DNA of 64,000 nt. It comes from Oehlia diaphana (lineage: Eukaryota; Glomeromycota; Glomeromycetes; Glomerales; Glomeraceae). This document shows positions 34,681 to 47,790 of the stretch, in pieces. The position numbers were made by a program, and so were the translations under genes. The number at the start of each line of letters is the position of its first letter. Position 1 is the first letter of the stretch. Under the pieces are notes generated by a model. It was not told the DNA's origin, made no database searches, and saw only the letters and a program-made list of their open reading frames with translations. The stretch covers positions 31,173-95,172 of the forward strand of contig QZLH01000393.1 in NCBI GenBank assembly GCA_003833135.1, given 5' to 3'.

Positions 34681-34710
34681 GTGACACATTCTAACATAGA
34701 AATGTGTCAC
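34681..34710. repeat. Perfect 10-bp hairpin
   Basis: GTGACACATT and AATGTGTCAC form a perfect 10-base stem around a 10-base loop, next to an ACGTGACAC motif. It could be a cruciform, a transcription factor site pair or an element end. Confidence 0.6.
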
Positions 34711-35877
34711 TTCCATGGGCGCCCTTAAAAATGATTAAACTAAATATAAATAAGTAGATTATTTACGATATAAAAATTTCTACCTGATATTGAGTCAGCT
34801 TGTAGAACCACCTATATGACATCATTGTAGCTACGGCCTTGTGCACAAAGCAGATTACTACTAGCCATAGTAGCACTACGAGCACATAAACCCCTATATC
34901 ACTTGCCTTAAATCCTTATTTCAGTACAAAGCATTTTTAAAAAATGATTTGCTGTCCCAATATACCGCCAGTGACCCAGTTAATATATCGCTTAAATTTT
35001 AAATCAAGGATCCCAGAAAATACTAAAGGTCCTCCTAAGTTAGTGAGATACATCTTTGGACTCTATACTGAACCGAGAGCATGATACTATAAATGTTAAA
35101 CAAATTTCAACATTACTTTGAACGAGTAGGATAGCATTATTTTTTGTATAAAAAGAGCGTTATTTATTTAAAAATTTTTTTTTTTTGTATAGCTGATAGA
35201 GTTTTTTGTATAAAGGGTTGATTGAGAAAGAGTTTGAGAAAGAGTTTTTGAAAAAAATTTAGTACGAAAAAGGTGATTTTATAAGAAAAAAACGCGTAAT
35301 GCCGTAACGTGATTAACGTGATTTTTTGATTTTTTCAGTTTAAAAATTTTTTCTGCGGTGATTAGCTAAAAGTTAATTATGTGAATTTGGCCAGAATTAT
35401 GCAAGGTCGGCCAACATTACGATTCACAAATTCTGGCCAAACTTAATGTCAGCCAGCATTATGATGATTGCATATCCTAAATCAGGCGAAAATTAATATC
35501 ATTTTTTATAACCCTATTCTGTGATTCCGTGAAATTCTTTGAAACATAGAAAATCATATATCGGTTTGACGGGACCGTTCATTCAATCTTTATAATAAAC
35601 TCCCGTTACTATCCAATAATTTTATTATTATGCTAAAACATCGTAATATGAGATAACCGACCTAAATAACAACTTATGAGGATAACTGATAATATATGTA
35701 ATCATTGAGCAACCGGATCAGTAGAATATTTTGTTTCATATAGCAATACAAAAATATTACTCATGTGAACATCAGGAATGAGATATTTTTATCTCCGAAT
35801 AATATATTTATACTTAGCTTTTTTTTTACACAAACTGTTTGGAGCGCGACGAACCTAGCGCCGCCTCCGAAAAATGG

Positions 35878-36055
35878 TAGCCGGATTCATTTTGCCGGTT
35901 CTTTAGAATTAGGGTTAGGACTAAAGTTAGGTTATGGGAAAGGGATTAGGATTAGTAATTTGTCACGTAGTGTAAAAGTTCTTCGATTTTATAATTATTC
36001 TGTGGACTTGGAAATTTTAACTCTAATTGTCGCCCCGGAAAAATGAATCTGGCTA
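35878..36055. mobile_element. MITE with about 21-bp inverted repeats
   Basis: TAGCCGGATTCATTTTGCCG at 35878 pairs with CCGGAAAAATGAATCTGGCT ending at 36055, with two mismatches. TA at both outer ends could be a target duplication. Weaker pairing (GCGCGAC...AACCT against AGGTTGTCAGAGCGCG) continues outward to about 35841 and 36096, so the full element may be about 255 bases. The interior contains TTAGGGTTAGG-like words. Confidence 0.65.
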
Positions 36056-38192
36056 TCATATTTATCATATTTTGGAGGTGAGGTTGTCAGAGCGCGTTAT
36101 AATTATATGATCATCATTAAATAAAATAAAAAGTACAAGTATAAAACTAATGTGATTTTGTTTGCATCACGCGTGTTAAATAATTTATAACATATTTATG
36201 TATTTAAACGCGTGCAGACATACAATTCTAAAGTCTAAATAGATTATTATGTAATTTATTCATGCGACTACTTAAATGGGAAAATTTCCACTTTTACCAG
36301 TTAGATACATTATCAGGGTTTCATATAAATTTCCAATTCTGGTAATTCGGTTAGCTTATAAATATTTTTCGTATAATTAATTATGTCTGAAAGAAAATAG
36401 TTGATAGTTATAAAAACTTTATGAAACAAAGGAAAGGTACGATGTTCAATTCCTTCATATTAAAAACACAATCTAAACTTTTAAAACTGTCTTTACTGAA
36501 GATATTCAGAAAAAGGATGGTTATTTTATTTATTCATCTAAAGTATTTGAAATGGTATTTTTCAGTATACAGTAATTTCTAAAAGTTTAAAAAGATAAAT
36601 GAAATTTTTCTAACATTTTTCTTTTTATATCATATATTTATTGTGGAAGTATCGACTTAAGATTACAACCGTGATATATTGATTCACTATCATCAGATGA
36701 ACTTGAATTCCAGCCTTTAATTTACGTACGATTAAAAAACTAGATATGTTATGGAATTTAACTAATTTGTGATATATCGGCAGAAGATATTGTCTCTTTT
36801 AAAGTATATTCTTTTAGAGAAATACTACCAAATGATTTGACTCAATAACATATTTACATATCATACGGAACCAAAAATATTATATAACTGAAACATTGAA
36901 GAAAGCAATGCAAAATCGCATTGCAAAGTAATTTCAACATTTTAATATTTTGCTAGTCGGGCCGCCTAATATTTTACTATCTTGTAACGGGTGAAGTTCA
37001 AAAATAATTAAAAATCAACTTTATCTCTATGATCTATTTTGTCTTGGGTAATTACAAACATATGAATGGCTTTGGTATTTGCGGCTGGGTTTTATAACCG
37101 TATTCGAAAAAAATTTATATAAAATTTATTACATTTATTTTACAGCAATGATTTATTTATGTAAAATTAATATTTCACATTTTAATTGTATTTTGATATT
37201 TTAGAAAGGGCTTAGAACATCGTATTGTGTTCTTTCAACAACTGATTATATTTTTTTTAGATTAATTAACGTTACAACGTTACTTCATGTCCAATAACTT
37301 TCAACATGGCTGGAGATTCTTCTGCAATGGCAAAATCCTCTCACGCTTCCAGGCGTAAAAGATGGAATAACTATTGTAACGAAAACTAATTCTGTCAATG
37401 GCAAAATCTTTATTGAGAAATTATTAACCATATTTAGATGCACTCATAACTTCTCTGATTATCATGATTATGATTTTAATCATCTTAACCTTTGTAGACA
37501 TATGTTTGTCAATATAGCGAAATTATTTTGCAAATTATTTCTGTATTTTTAGATTTATTTACTATAATGATTGCATAAATCTTATTTGGCTCCTAACGAA
37601 AACATTGTAATAAATAAAGAAACCATATACAGTAAATATATAATAAATCATAATGGCCACTAATAACATCATTTAGTGCATTTGTATGTTTGTTTGTATT
37701 AGAGTTTAATACTTTAAGTGGACCTTCTCCTAATAAGCATAACACGAGTTTGATTTCAAATACTGGTTCTTAACTTACTTAAGATGGTTGATATACGTTC
37801 ACGATTACCTCATTATAAAACGCCCATTTATTTAACTAATTGTTAAATTCTTTATTATAAGATTACATAAAAACCGATTTTTGGTCAAGTTCAGTGCATT
37901 CAGTGCATTTTACGAAACATATTTAAGTTTATAATTTACTCTTTTTGTAAATCTCAATGAATTCTACTTTTAATACATACGTTAATTACGTTATGGTGCT
38001 ATTTCGTTATACTTGCATTAACTGATTAAATATTTTAATTTTCTTAATTAGTAAATTTAAAAAGATATTTACATGATTTCATATAACAAAATGTTTTTTT
38101 TTTTAATACAAAAAAAGTCTAAATATTACCACAATTATTTAAGAAATGTAAGAATTTTAAACCATAAATAGTAAATTTGAAAAATAATTCCA

Positions 38193-41100
38193 ATGGATGA
38201 AAAACAAGATGTTGATAATGAAATTGTGCCGCACAACCCACGTGACCCGCATAATTCGCACAACGGAAAACAAGTATCTTTAGTATCTTTATCTCCTAAC
38301 GGTAAATACATATAGCGAAGATGATAAATCAATTGAAGGATGGATTGTTGAAAATTCTGAACCGATACTACTAGACCCTGAAGCAAATGTAAATTATGAG
38401 GATGTTTATGAGATTAAAGTAAATGATAGTAAAATTGTTTGCTTTGTGTATAAAATAATTGAATATGAATATCGTGTTGAAATTTTTCAAATGCCAAACA
38501 AAAATCAGCAAATTAAAGTTAATCCTCCGCCTGAAATTTTGGAATCTAAGAAGATTAATTTCAAAAAAAGATGGGGATCTTGTAATATTCAATAATGATA
38601 AAATACATTCTGCACATGATAAGTTTAATGTCATATCATAGACTATCATCACATGATGAAGTAATAGCAGGAGTATCTATCGATGATAATAATATATGGC
38701 TTATTTCTCCACATTATTTATTTCATTGGGACTTTGAAAAATTTCAATTGAAGTTTAGTTATTACGACAACTTATACTGATGAAGATGACGAAGGTGATA
38801 AAAGTAAAGATATTGACAAAAAGTTTACAGTAATACATAAGGAAAGTTTAATCAGGATAAAATATTGTAATGAAATTGCAATTTTTTTTAAAAAGATATA
38901 CATTTTCCAATTCGAAATATTCAATTAAAAGATAACAATACAAAAATAGAATTTTGCAAAGTACAAATTAATGATTATCTTTTGGCTTTTAATTTACCTA
39001 GAAAAGACGAAAAACAGAATATAGCCTTATATAATATAAATGATATTAATAAACAACCCATAGATGCATCAATGATTTTTAATAAGAAGTAGTTTATCCT
39101 TTATGAATATAATTCAGAATCAAAGGAAGCATTTGGATTAGTTGATGGAAAATTTTCATATATTAATTTATTAGATTTAAATTGGCATGAATTTTTTGAA
39201 TCTCATAAGGAAGATGATGATTTTTTTGGTTGGATTAATTACTTGTATCAAACAAGTTATTATAATGTTACTTTGGCTTTTCCTGATATGGAAAATATTA
39301 GATCTTTACTTTCCGATAATATTAAACGTATTGATAAATATGAAAATATCGATATAAATTTCAATAATCCAAAATATAAATGGAGAATGGACTAAAAAAC
39401 GATAAACTCGATAAACTCTCAGTTTATTCAGATAAAGAATTTCTGTGTTTAAAAAATTTAGGTATCAAGTTGACGATGTTGAACTGGAAAATTCTTAATA
39501 ATAATGCATTAGCATTACGATTTTGTTATAATCATGGTGAATTTATAATAATATATGATTATGATATCCATAACAAACGTATTAAAACTCAATACTTTAT
39601 TTACATAGAGGAAGGACGAATAAATTTTTCTGTACCTATATTACCGATTATATATACAAAAGATATAGCAAACTTCAAAAAAGATAATAAACAATGTTTC
39701 ACACAATTATCAGAAAGTATCGTTAGCATCATTGAAGACGAAAGATGTCTTGTGAAATATGGACCAACTTTATTATCAAATTTAGTAAAGTCGGCTGATC
39801 CAAAATTTACTCGTCATATAGAAGATATTTATAACAAATGCATAAAACTTGTTAAAGAAGATCCAAAAAATTTCTGAATATTATTACATCATCTATGAAT
39901 GATTTATATAAAAAGTATCCTGATTACATAACAAAATTTAATTCTGAAATGTTTATGATTTAAGACCATTTTAGTGAAAGAATTCACAATGGGGATTATT
40001 CCCATTTTTGTACTCTTTGCAATGAAGTAGAAATTCGTAAAATGTAATATTATTAAATGTATCAAATTAATATTTGCAACAATCTTATTTTTGACTATTT
40101 TAATTTTATTTTTACCATTTATAACATTTATAATTATGATTATTTGTTTTAATTATGGATCTAAGAAAAGCTCCGTCAACTATTCCAATTATTCCTATTA
40201 TGCTGCTTGTAATTCCTTTAAACATTTTTATTAGTAAGCCATTTAATATGGAGAAACAACGCAAGCAACAAATTGTTCTTATCATACCTTATATAGATTA
40301 TTCTCGTTATCCTTCAAAATATAGTTCGTGGAAGGAAATATTTTATCCTCAATCAAGTGTTTTTGTAAATACTTGTAAAAAAGAATTTTATTCAAATTGG
40401 AATGGTGAAGCAATTATTAATTTTAAATGGAAAGCATTTGGAAGAATATATTATTTTATTATTTGGTTAATATTTATGGTTTTTCTTGTGTGTTTTACAA
40501 TTGCTTCTTATCCTACAAATTCTATAACTCAAAAAGTTCGTATCAGTCTCTATAAAACTTCAATTGCTTTTGGATTTTTTCATCTTATATATTTGAATTA
40601 AGATAATTTATCTGGAATTCAAAAAAATATTTTTCAAGTATTTGGAATTTATTTGGTAAGTATATTTTTTAAGTTTTATCTTTAAAATTTATTAAACTCG
40701 AACTAACTTTTTTAAAAATCCAGATTTAAGTGCGTACCTTTCTGCTACTATCGCGTCAATTTATTGGATTAAATATGATGACATACCAGACTGGGCACTG
40801 TCAATTTCATGTATATTATTAGATTTAAAATTTTTACTTTTCTTTAGAATATTTGAATATTTTGGTGTTTATTTTGCAATAATTTTTGGAGTAGCCAAAC
40901 GTGTATTTTCTTTTTTATTAGTATAGGCAATTATTATTACAAGTTTTGCGCATGGTTTTTTTTTACTTTTACATCCTCGAAATCTTTTAGATTCATTAAA
41001 TGAACAAAATCCAAGTGATCCAAATAATCCTTGGACTCTTGAAATATTTTAAATGAAACACTTATTCAAGTTCCTAGTGAAAATACCAATTTATTTTATT

Positions 41101-41697
41101 CGTATCCTACTCTCTTCTTGCGACATATTTATTTTAACAGATAATCGTTAACGTTAATTAATATTTATCATAAAAATAACTTATACTAACTTTTTGGTCT
41201 GGATTTTAGGAAATCAAAATTCATTATCACCTTGGGCACCAAAACCAACAACTGAAAACACGATATTATTCATTATAATGGCAGTATTTTCATTCTTATT
41301 GTTATATATTTATGAATTTATTTATTGGTTTACTTAATATGGCGATTGAAAGGATAATGATAGAGTCTTGTATTTAGTACAAAAGCAGAAGTTTTAGAAG
41401 TAATTGAACTTTTTTATTTATTACCTCATCAAAGACGCTGGAGATCTTGGTTTCCTGAAGTAATGTAAATATTTTATTATTATTATTATTATTATTTTAA
41501 AAAAAAATGAATACTATAAATTAATAATAACCTTTTATGGTTTAGTTATTGTCGTGTAGATGTTGATAAAACTCGAATATATATTAAAGAAGCAATTAAA
41601 AAAGGTACATGGAACATGGATGACTGGCCTGAAATGAAACATAAAATTTTAACGCGTCTAAGCGTCGATGATGTTATTATAGATCTAGCAGGTTAAT
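38193..41697 (+). pseudogene. Dead copy of the propeller / ion-transport channel gene
   Basis: It is colinear with the intact minus-strand gene at 47791-51393, from the start (HNGKQVSLVSLSPNG) through the N-terminal domain (KSIEGWIVENSEP, FHWDFEKFQLKFSY). It continues through the linker (EDERCLVKYGPTLLSNLVKS) and the membrane part (YYFIIWLIFMVFLVCFTIAS, FGVYFAIIFGVAKRVFSF) to the last exon. Introns are retained at the same places. It carries many lesions: an 8-base deletion near 38311, frameshifts near 38565 and 38780, stops (for example after NKK near 39090 and TAG near 40924) and losses near 41050. High similarity and preserved introns point to a fairly recent DNA-level duplication in the opposite orientation. 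Confidence 0.88.
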
Positions 41698-44600
41698 TTT
41701 AACTGTTTTATATTTGTTACGTATTTTTTTTTTTGTATGACAAAATTTATAAATATTTTGATGTATTACATGGCGCAGCAAATTTAGAAACTCTTACTTT
41801 TTAATACTTGCGTTTGGGTTATAACATTTCCTCTAAGCTTATTACTCTTCAGTGAAGGATTCGAAAAATACATATATAGATCATCTGATTCATCTGATGT
41901 ATTTTTTTTTATTTTTTTTAGATACAGTATTTTACGGATTATATTTAGTTAAAAGGATATGTAAGTCTCCCAATAGTATGTTATTTCACAGGATAGTCAT
42001 ACGAATATCATGATTTTTACGCTACAATAAAAACATTTATTTATGGGATTATTGTTAAATAATATAAAATATTATGATGAAATATTTGATGATAATGTAT
42101 TATTGAAGTCAATAAAATTTTCACGTATTTAAATTTTTAATCAAAAGTCAAATTATTAGCATGCATCTTATTTTACAGCCATGTGATTTCTTTACTTAGT
42201 GCTCATTGGTAGGTTCATAGCACCATGCAGTGATACAATGACGCAGTAAATCTCAATTAAATGGGTAAATCCCGTTCAAAGTTTTTTATAATAACATCTA
42301 ATAAAAAAATTACCTTATCATCTAATTCTAAATAATATGTAAGACAACTTAAAAGTCTTATCTTTAGTTTACACTAAGTTATCTCATATTAAAATTTATG
42401 TGAAAATGTGATCACAAAAAATCGATAATATAATGCTTTTTGTTTTCATCATATTATTATATTATTATAATTATGTGGTTATAAAAAAAAACCACTCTAC
42501 TAAATACCAATACAAAGCATTAGAAAAATGGAATATTTGGAAATAAATATGGTTGTTTTGAATCATTAGGATAAAGGAGTATTGCATAGAATTTGCGCAT
42601 ATAAAAAGTTACATGTAATAATTTCGTCAATTTACGTTAAGTTGTGGACCGTAAAATTAAATTAAAATATTTTTCTTGGCCAGTTTTGGTAAATTAAATG
42701 CTAACGCTAATTTTAAACATGCGTCAACCAATACTTTTAATTGATTCAAATATTATTAAGCATCACCAATAATTTCACATAATAATTCCATGGATTCGGT
42801 ACTAAAATACTTGTAAACTACCGATTGTTGCCAAATTGCCAATATATTAAGATGCATCAACTGCATGTAATTCATGTTACATTATTCTGATGAATATTTG
42901 ACGTACCTGAATTATTAAAATAAATGATCATCCCGTGCACAAGCATGTATAATACAAAGCTCTAATATTATTTTTGACACTATTCGCTCAATATTTAAAG
43001 AATCAGGAGTAATTTTTGAAGAAATTTTTTGAAATGTATTTACCGAATAAATTATATTAAATTAAATTTGTAAATTATAATGAATAATGAATTACAATAT
43101 TAGAAAAATACAAAATAAAAATAAAATTGAAAGTAAAATAGTAAAAATACGTTTGGTTAAATTATATTATAATTTATTATTCTTTCTTATATTATAATAA
43201 AATAAAAAGTCGACCGTTTAACAAAAATTAGTCAGTCTAAAAAGATAATGGTATTCCAATTGACTTTTAAATTTAATTTGTAATTATATCATATTTAGCC
43301 TGTAAGACATAATGCGCAAGTACTTTGTGGCACAACATATCTAGGACGGGATAAAACAGCTAAATTTTAAGAATAAAGAACGTACAATTAATTTTATAAT
43401 TCATTCTTTTTATTTTATTAAAAAAAAAAAAAAGGTACCAGGTTTATTATTATTGTTTGTTAAGTTTAATTTTTCTGTAAAAAGTGCGTAATAATATAAA
43501 TGCGTTCATTATAAATGCGAAATTACATTATTTAAATTGTGAATAATATTAAATTTAAAATTAGGTTGGTTTAAATTATAACTGATATAATAATATATTT
43601 ATTTTTATAAAATTAATTTAAATTTTTTTTTTAATAGTAAATCTTTAATCTAAATTTAGATTTTTTTTTTTTTAAAACAATTAATAAATTTTCTCAAAGA
43701 AAAGTCTTTATTTAAAATTAATTATGATTTGATTTACTTTGCATGTTTCGTATGTTCTAGTACATTAATATGTAAAGAAAATCCCCCTTTTTAGAGCGCA
43801 TTGAATTAAAGTAGGCATATCGCATACATACAACCTATAAACTTTTTTAACAATACATAAGCAGTTCCGAAATCAATATTTTACTCTATATGGAAAACAG
43901 GGTATAATTATAACTAGACAATGAATTATTTGCATAATTTCGCGATAAATAATAAATAACACGTCAAATAGCGACATTTTGGTGTTTGTAGTATTTAACG
44001 GATATCTATATTAGTAAAGATATGATAACGTTCTTACTCAAATGTTTGAAGCACTTAAAAGTAATAATAAATGCAATATAAAGTGAAACAAATTCGAGAC
44101 AACGTTTAATTAATTGATGTTTGGCTCTCATTTTGTAAAAAAAAAAAAAAAGAATATATTGTTTCATTCAATATTCTCTAGAAATTTAACTTTCATGACT
44201 GACGTAATTTATTCTTAAAGATTTTATGCCGCCTTATGTTTTACCAAAGATTCATATCAAACCTTTTTTCAAAAAAAGTAAAATAAAAATTCATCTGTGA
44301 TATTAAACTGAACGAAAAGAGACAACAAGAAATTAAGGAAAGTTAGATTTAAAGACAATGGAATTTTTTATAATGACATTTATTACTAGGCACCAATCAT
44401 TTATCACGTTGATAAACAATGACCCAAAAGCCAATAAGGTGATACACAGCCCGGACCACACATTAAATTCGACGTATGGGAATAATCAGAAGTCGTAACA
44501 ATTCTAGCTATCTGATATACGTGAAACAGTCAGATAATTGAATTGGGCCTTAAATAGCATTTAAGTAAAAGAGTACAATTTGGACAACTTTTTATTAAAT

Positions 44601-45400
44601 AAATTTTCCGTATGTTCGGTAATTTCCGTATTGGGGATGACGAAATTGAAACGATGATCTACAAATTATTTATTCACCAAATCCTGTTATTTTAAATCCT
44701 ATTGTTGGTTAGACACTTGGGAATAAATAATTATGGTTACAACAGACATTCGATACATCGACCTTGTTATCTTAAATTGTAGTGGAATGACAAATACAAT
44801 TATAATATTTTATTTAAAGGCTATGCTACTTCACACTTAATGTGGGCTATAATATCATTTATTTTTATTTATTTTTAATATTAAATATTTTGTAAATATT
44901 ATTATGCTAGATCTTTTTATTTCACATAATTGAAACCCAAATAAGTATATAATTAATAAATATTAATTATCCCGATATTTTTTATTACATATGATTATTA
45001 GAAAAGGATAAGTTTATTTAAGCACAACTTCCCAATTTTTTTTCTGTTTTCTTTTTCTTTTTTTTCAAGTTTGGCCTCGGTCTTTTTTTTTTCGGTGAAT
45101 TTGCTTTTCTTTCTTTCATTTCTGTCTACAGATGTATGAAATTCACCTTAATCATATCATTTGTATTAATTGTAATTAAGCTGTACGAAGCTAACATTTT
45201 TTAAAAAAGGCTTAATTACGATTCCTACAATCCCGTAAATTTACTTTTATTTTAAAAGTTTAATTTACTTTTTGAAAACTTTGCTTCTAAAAGTTTAGTT
45301 TACTTTCCCTTTCCCTTTACACCTCTCCATTATTTTTCACGCCACTCTTGCGATAAATATCTCGTGTTTCGAATTACGAAATTATACGTCATCATTCATC
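41698..45400. other. Intergenic region, no gene seen
   Basis: About 3.7 kb of AT-rich DNA. Short AT-biased frames only. The last 300 bases before 45401 contain pyrimidine-rich runs and two AAAAGTTTA(A/G)TTTACTTT copies near 45255-45310, probably in the promoter of the second 7TM gene. Confidence 0.45.
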
Positions 45401-47504
45401 ATGGTTCGACTTATAAATAACTTTACAGTTTCCTGTAGAGAAGTAATAAATAATGAATTAGTAAATGTTAATTACATTTCGGAAAATCCAGAAAATTGTT
45501 ATTGTGACTTTAGAATAAATCTTCGTTATTGTAAAGGAGAACAATTTTATATTATAGCGACTTGGATATTAGTGATTTATTCAATATTAATCGGATGTAT
45601 ATCCATGTACTTTTTGTATAACCAAATATTTATTGTTGGTCAATCCTTATTTTTTCCTCCTTCGAGATTTAGAGGAATTCTTCGACCACGTCCGCAAGAA
45701 ACATTTCATTTGATTTGTTTTTCATGTAATTTATGTAAGTACTTTTTCATTTTTATCTTTACGCTAATATTATTTATTAAATTAATTTGTTTTTGTTTTT
45801 ATTAGTGCAAGTTATTCATCTTTTAGTTAAGTTATTTGATGGATACCAAAATACTTTGCATGCAGAACTTTATCTTGACATACCGCGTCTAGTATCATAT
45901 GCGCTTGCCACACTTTATCCGATAAGCATAAGTAAGAATATTTACTTATTTATTATCCTTTTTCTAAAATGTACATTTATATAAATACTTTTTTTATTTT
46001 ATTTTTTTAGTTCATTCGACACCGAATATTGATCCAAACACAACAGTAGCTTTACGATGGGCACCAAATAAATATTTAATAGATATTGTGGGATTTTCTT
46101 TAATGATTTGTCCTTTTATAAGTAATATCCCTTTGGCAATTTATACGGGATATTATGCTGATATTAATGAAATTGAAAAAGCGAAATTTTTTTTTAAAAT
46201 TCATTATATAATGTGGAGTTTTTGGACTTTTGTTTTATTAATGACAATAATAATATTTTGGTATAAGTTAATCAATATATTAAATAATCATATAAAAATA
46301 ATTAGTAATCAAAGAGACAATGGAATTATTTTTGACGAAAAATGGAAAGTAGAAAAATTAAAAAAGTCTGCTAAAAATGTAAGAGATCATTATTATTGTT
46401 TGTTTATTGTTGTTTATATTTAATTAATTATATTTAATTAATTATTGTTAACTAATAAAATTTTTTTTTTTTCTATTTTTAGTTAACGGCAGTCGTGGCT
46501 GCTTTTGGGTCAATCTTCATATTATATTGTGGAATTTGTTTAGTTAGTGCTTTCCTTTTTAAATCGACTACAATTTATAATTTGGGATTAAATATAACTT
46601 CTATGTTTATAATGAATTACGTAATTCCGGTATCATTTAACATTGCTCAATTCGTTATTATATATCAGTAAGTTACCGATTATTATTTAATTTAAAAAAT
46701 AATTTTTAAAGAAAAAATAATTTTAAATTAACCATATTAACCATAAATTCAATTTAATAATTTAATAGTAAATTACGATCGTCACGAGAAAATCCTATTT
46801 CCACACCTTTAACGATACTTTCACATAAACGACGAACCAACAAGTCACGTGATAATGATGATGATGATGACGACGAAGAAAACATTACTCCAGAATACGA
46901 TAATGAAGATAATGAAATCACTTCAATTACATCATCAAAACGTAAACCAAAACCATTAGAATCAATACATCGTCATTTTAATGATGATAATTTTTCAATA
47001 TCAAATAGATCAAATATATCAATTATATCAAATAAATCATCACATAATGAATTATTTTCATATCATCATTTAAATAAATCAGATAGACAAATTTATAGAT
47101 ATGGATATGAATCAAGTAATAATAGTTCACCAAAAAGTTTTAAATTCAATTATAAATATTCAAGTGGTGGTGAAACTTCTACTTTAATAGGAACTAATAA
47201 TAATAATTATAATTATAAGCATAATTCATTAGGAATTTCTTCTTTAAATTCAACTTTTTTAGGTTCTTCAAGTAATTTATCATCTCCTTCTGATAGGGAT
47301 GAATTTTATATTAATGGGAATTCTCCTTTAAAAAATAATTTTGATGTAAATATTCAAAAAGAAGTAAATTTAAGTAGTAATAATAATAGTAATAATAATA
47401 GTATTATTATTGATGATGATGATGATAGTATTTTTAATATTGATAAAAAAGAATGGTTGGCTAAAAAACCTAGGAGAATTCCTTTAAAAAAGAGTACTAT
47501 GTAG
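45401..47504 (+). CDS. Seven-transmembrane receptor-like protein, paralog B
   Basis: Exons: 45401-45734, 45806-45931, 46011-46378, 46483-46667, 46769-47504 (phases 1,1,0,2), giving 582 residues. It has the architecture of paralog A: an N-terminus with CYCDFRIN and a further Cys, seven hydrophobic helices beginning near residue 48, RGILRPRPQ between helices 1 and 2, TGYYAD after helix 4, and a long polar tail. The tail (about 245 residues) has an Asp/Glu cluster (DDDDDDEE) early, Asn/Ser runs and another Asp run near the C-terminus, and ends in a basic stretch (AKKPRRIPLKKST). Paralog A has one extra intron, which B lacks (within 45806-45931). Its 3' end converges on the ion-channel gene with 286 bases between stop codons. 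Function is unknown; a receptor role is inferred from architecture. Confidence 0.85.
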
Positions 47505-47790
47505 AATATAAAAACAAAATATGTATAAAAAAAAACAAATATTTTAATATTTAATAAATTATTCATAACACAAACGAACTTAAATTTACATTACGATTAG
47601 CCTATGTGGTAATCATTCTAAATTTATACATGCCAGGAATTTGCAGAACTACATTTTGGCCCGCACATGCATATAAAAATGAGATTACGTGCTACTAATT
47701 CTAATTTATTGCGTCATATTAGATATGTAATATAATATATAGATAAGAAAAGAATCAAAGAATAAATAAAATGAAAAATTTTAGCTAAAA
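47505..47790. other. Convergent 3' intergenic region
   Basis: 286 bases lie between the stop codons of the plus-strand 7TM paralog B and the minus-strand ion-channel gene. The region is AT-rich, with AATAAA-like words on both strands that could serve polyadenylation. Overlapping 3' UTRs are plausible. Confidence 0.4.

Larger units (their letters stand above)
32931..38192. other. Intergenic region with scattered inverted-repeat elements
   Basis: No gene could be supported over about 5 kb. It holds inverted-repeat elements at 33471-33618, 34571-34662 and about 35841-36096, a 10-bp hairpin at 34681-34710 and a cluster of ACGTGA motifs at 34610-34685. The longest frames (34016-34318; 35765-36046) are hydrophobic by base composition or lie across a MITE. 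Confidence 0.45.

Noticed and set aside
34790..34900. tRNA-like or snoRNA-like patch (TGTAGCTACGGCC ... AGTAGCACTACGAGCACA)
   Set aside because: No T-loop consensus, no acceptor stem pairing and no anticodon arm could be built.
35765..36046. 93-codon frame with Gly/Leu repeats
   Set aside because: It lies across the inverted-repeat element at 35841-36096 and matches its palindrome rather than a protein.
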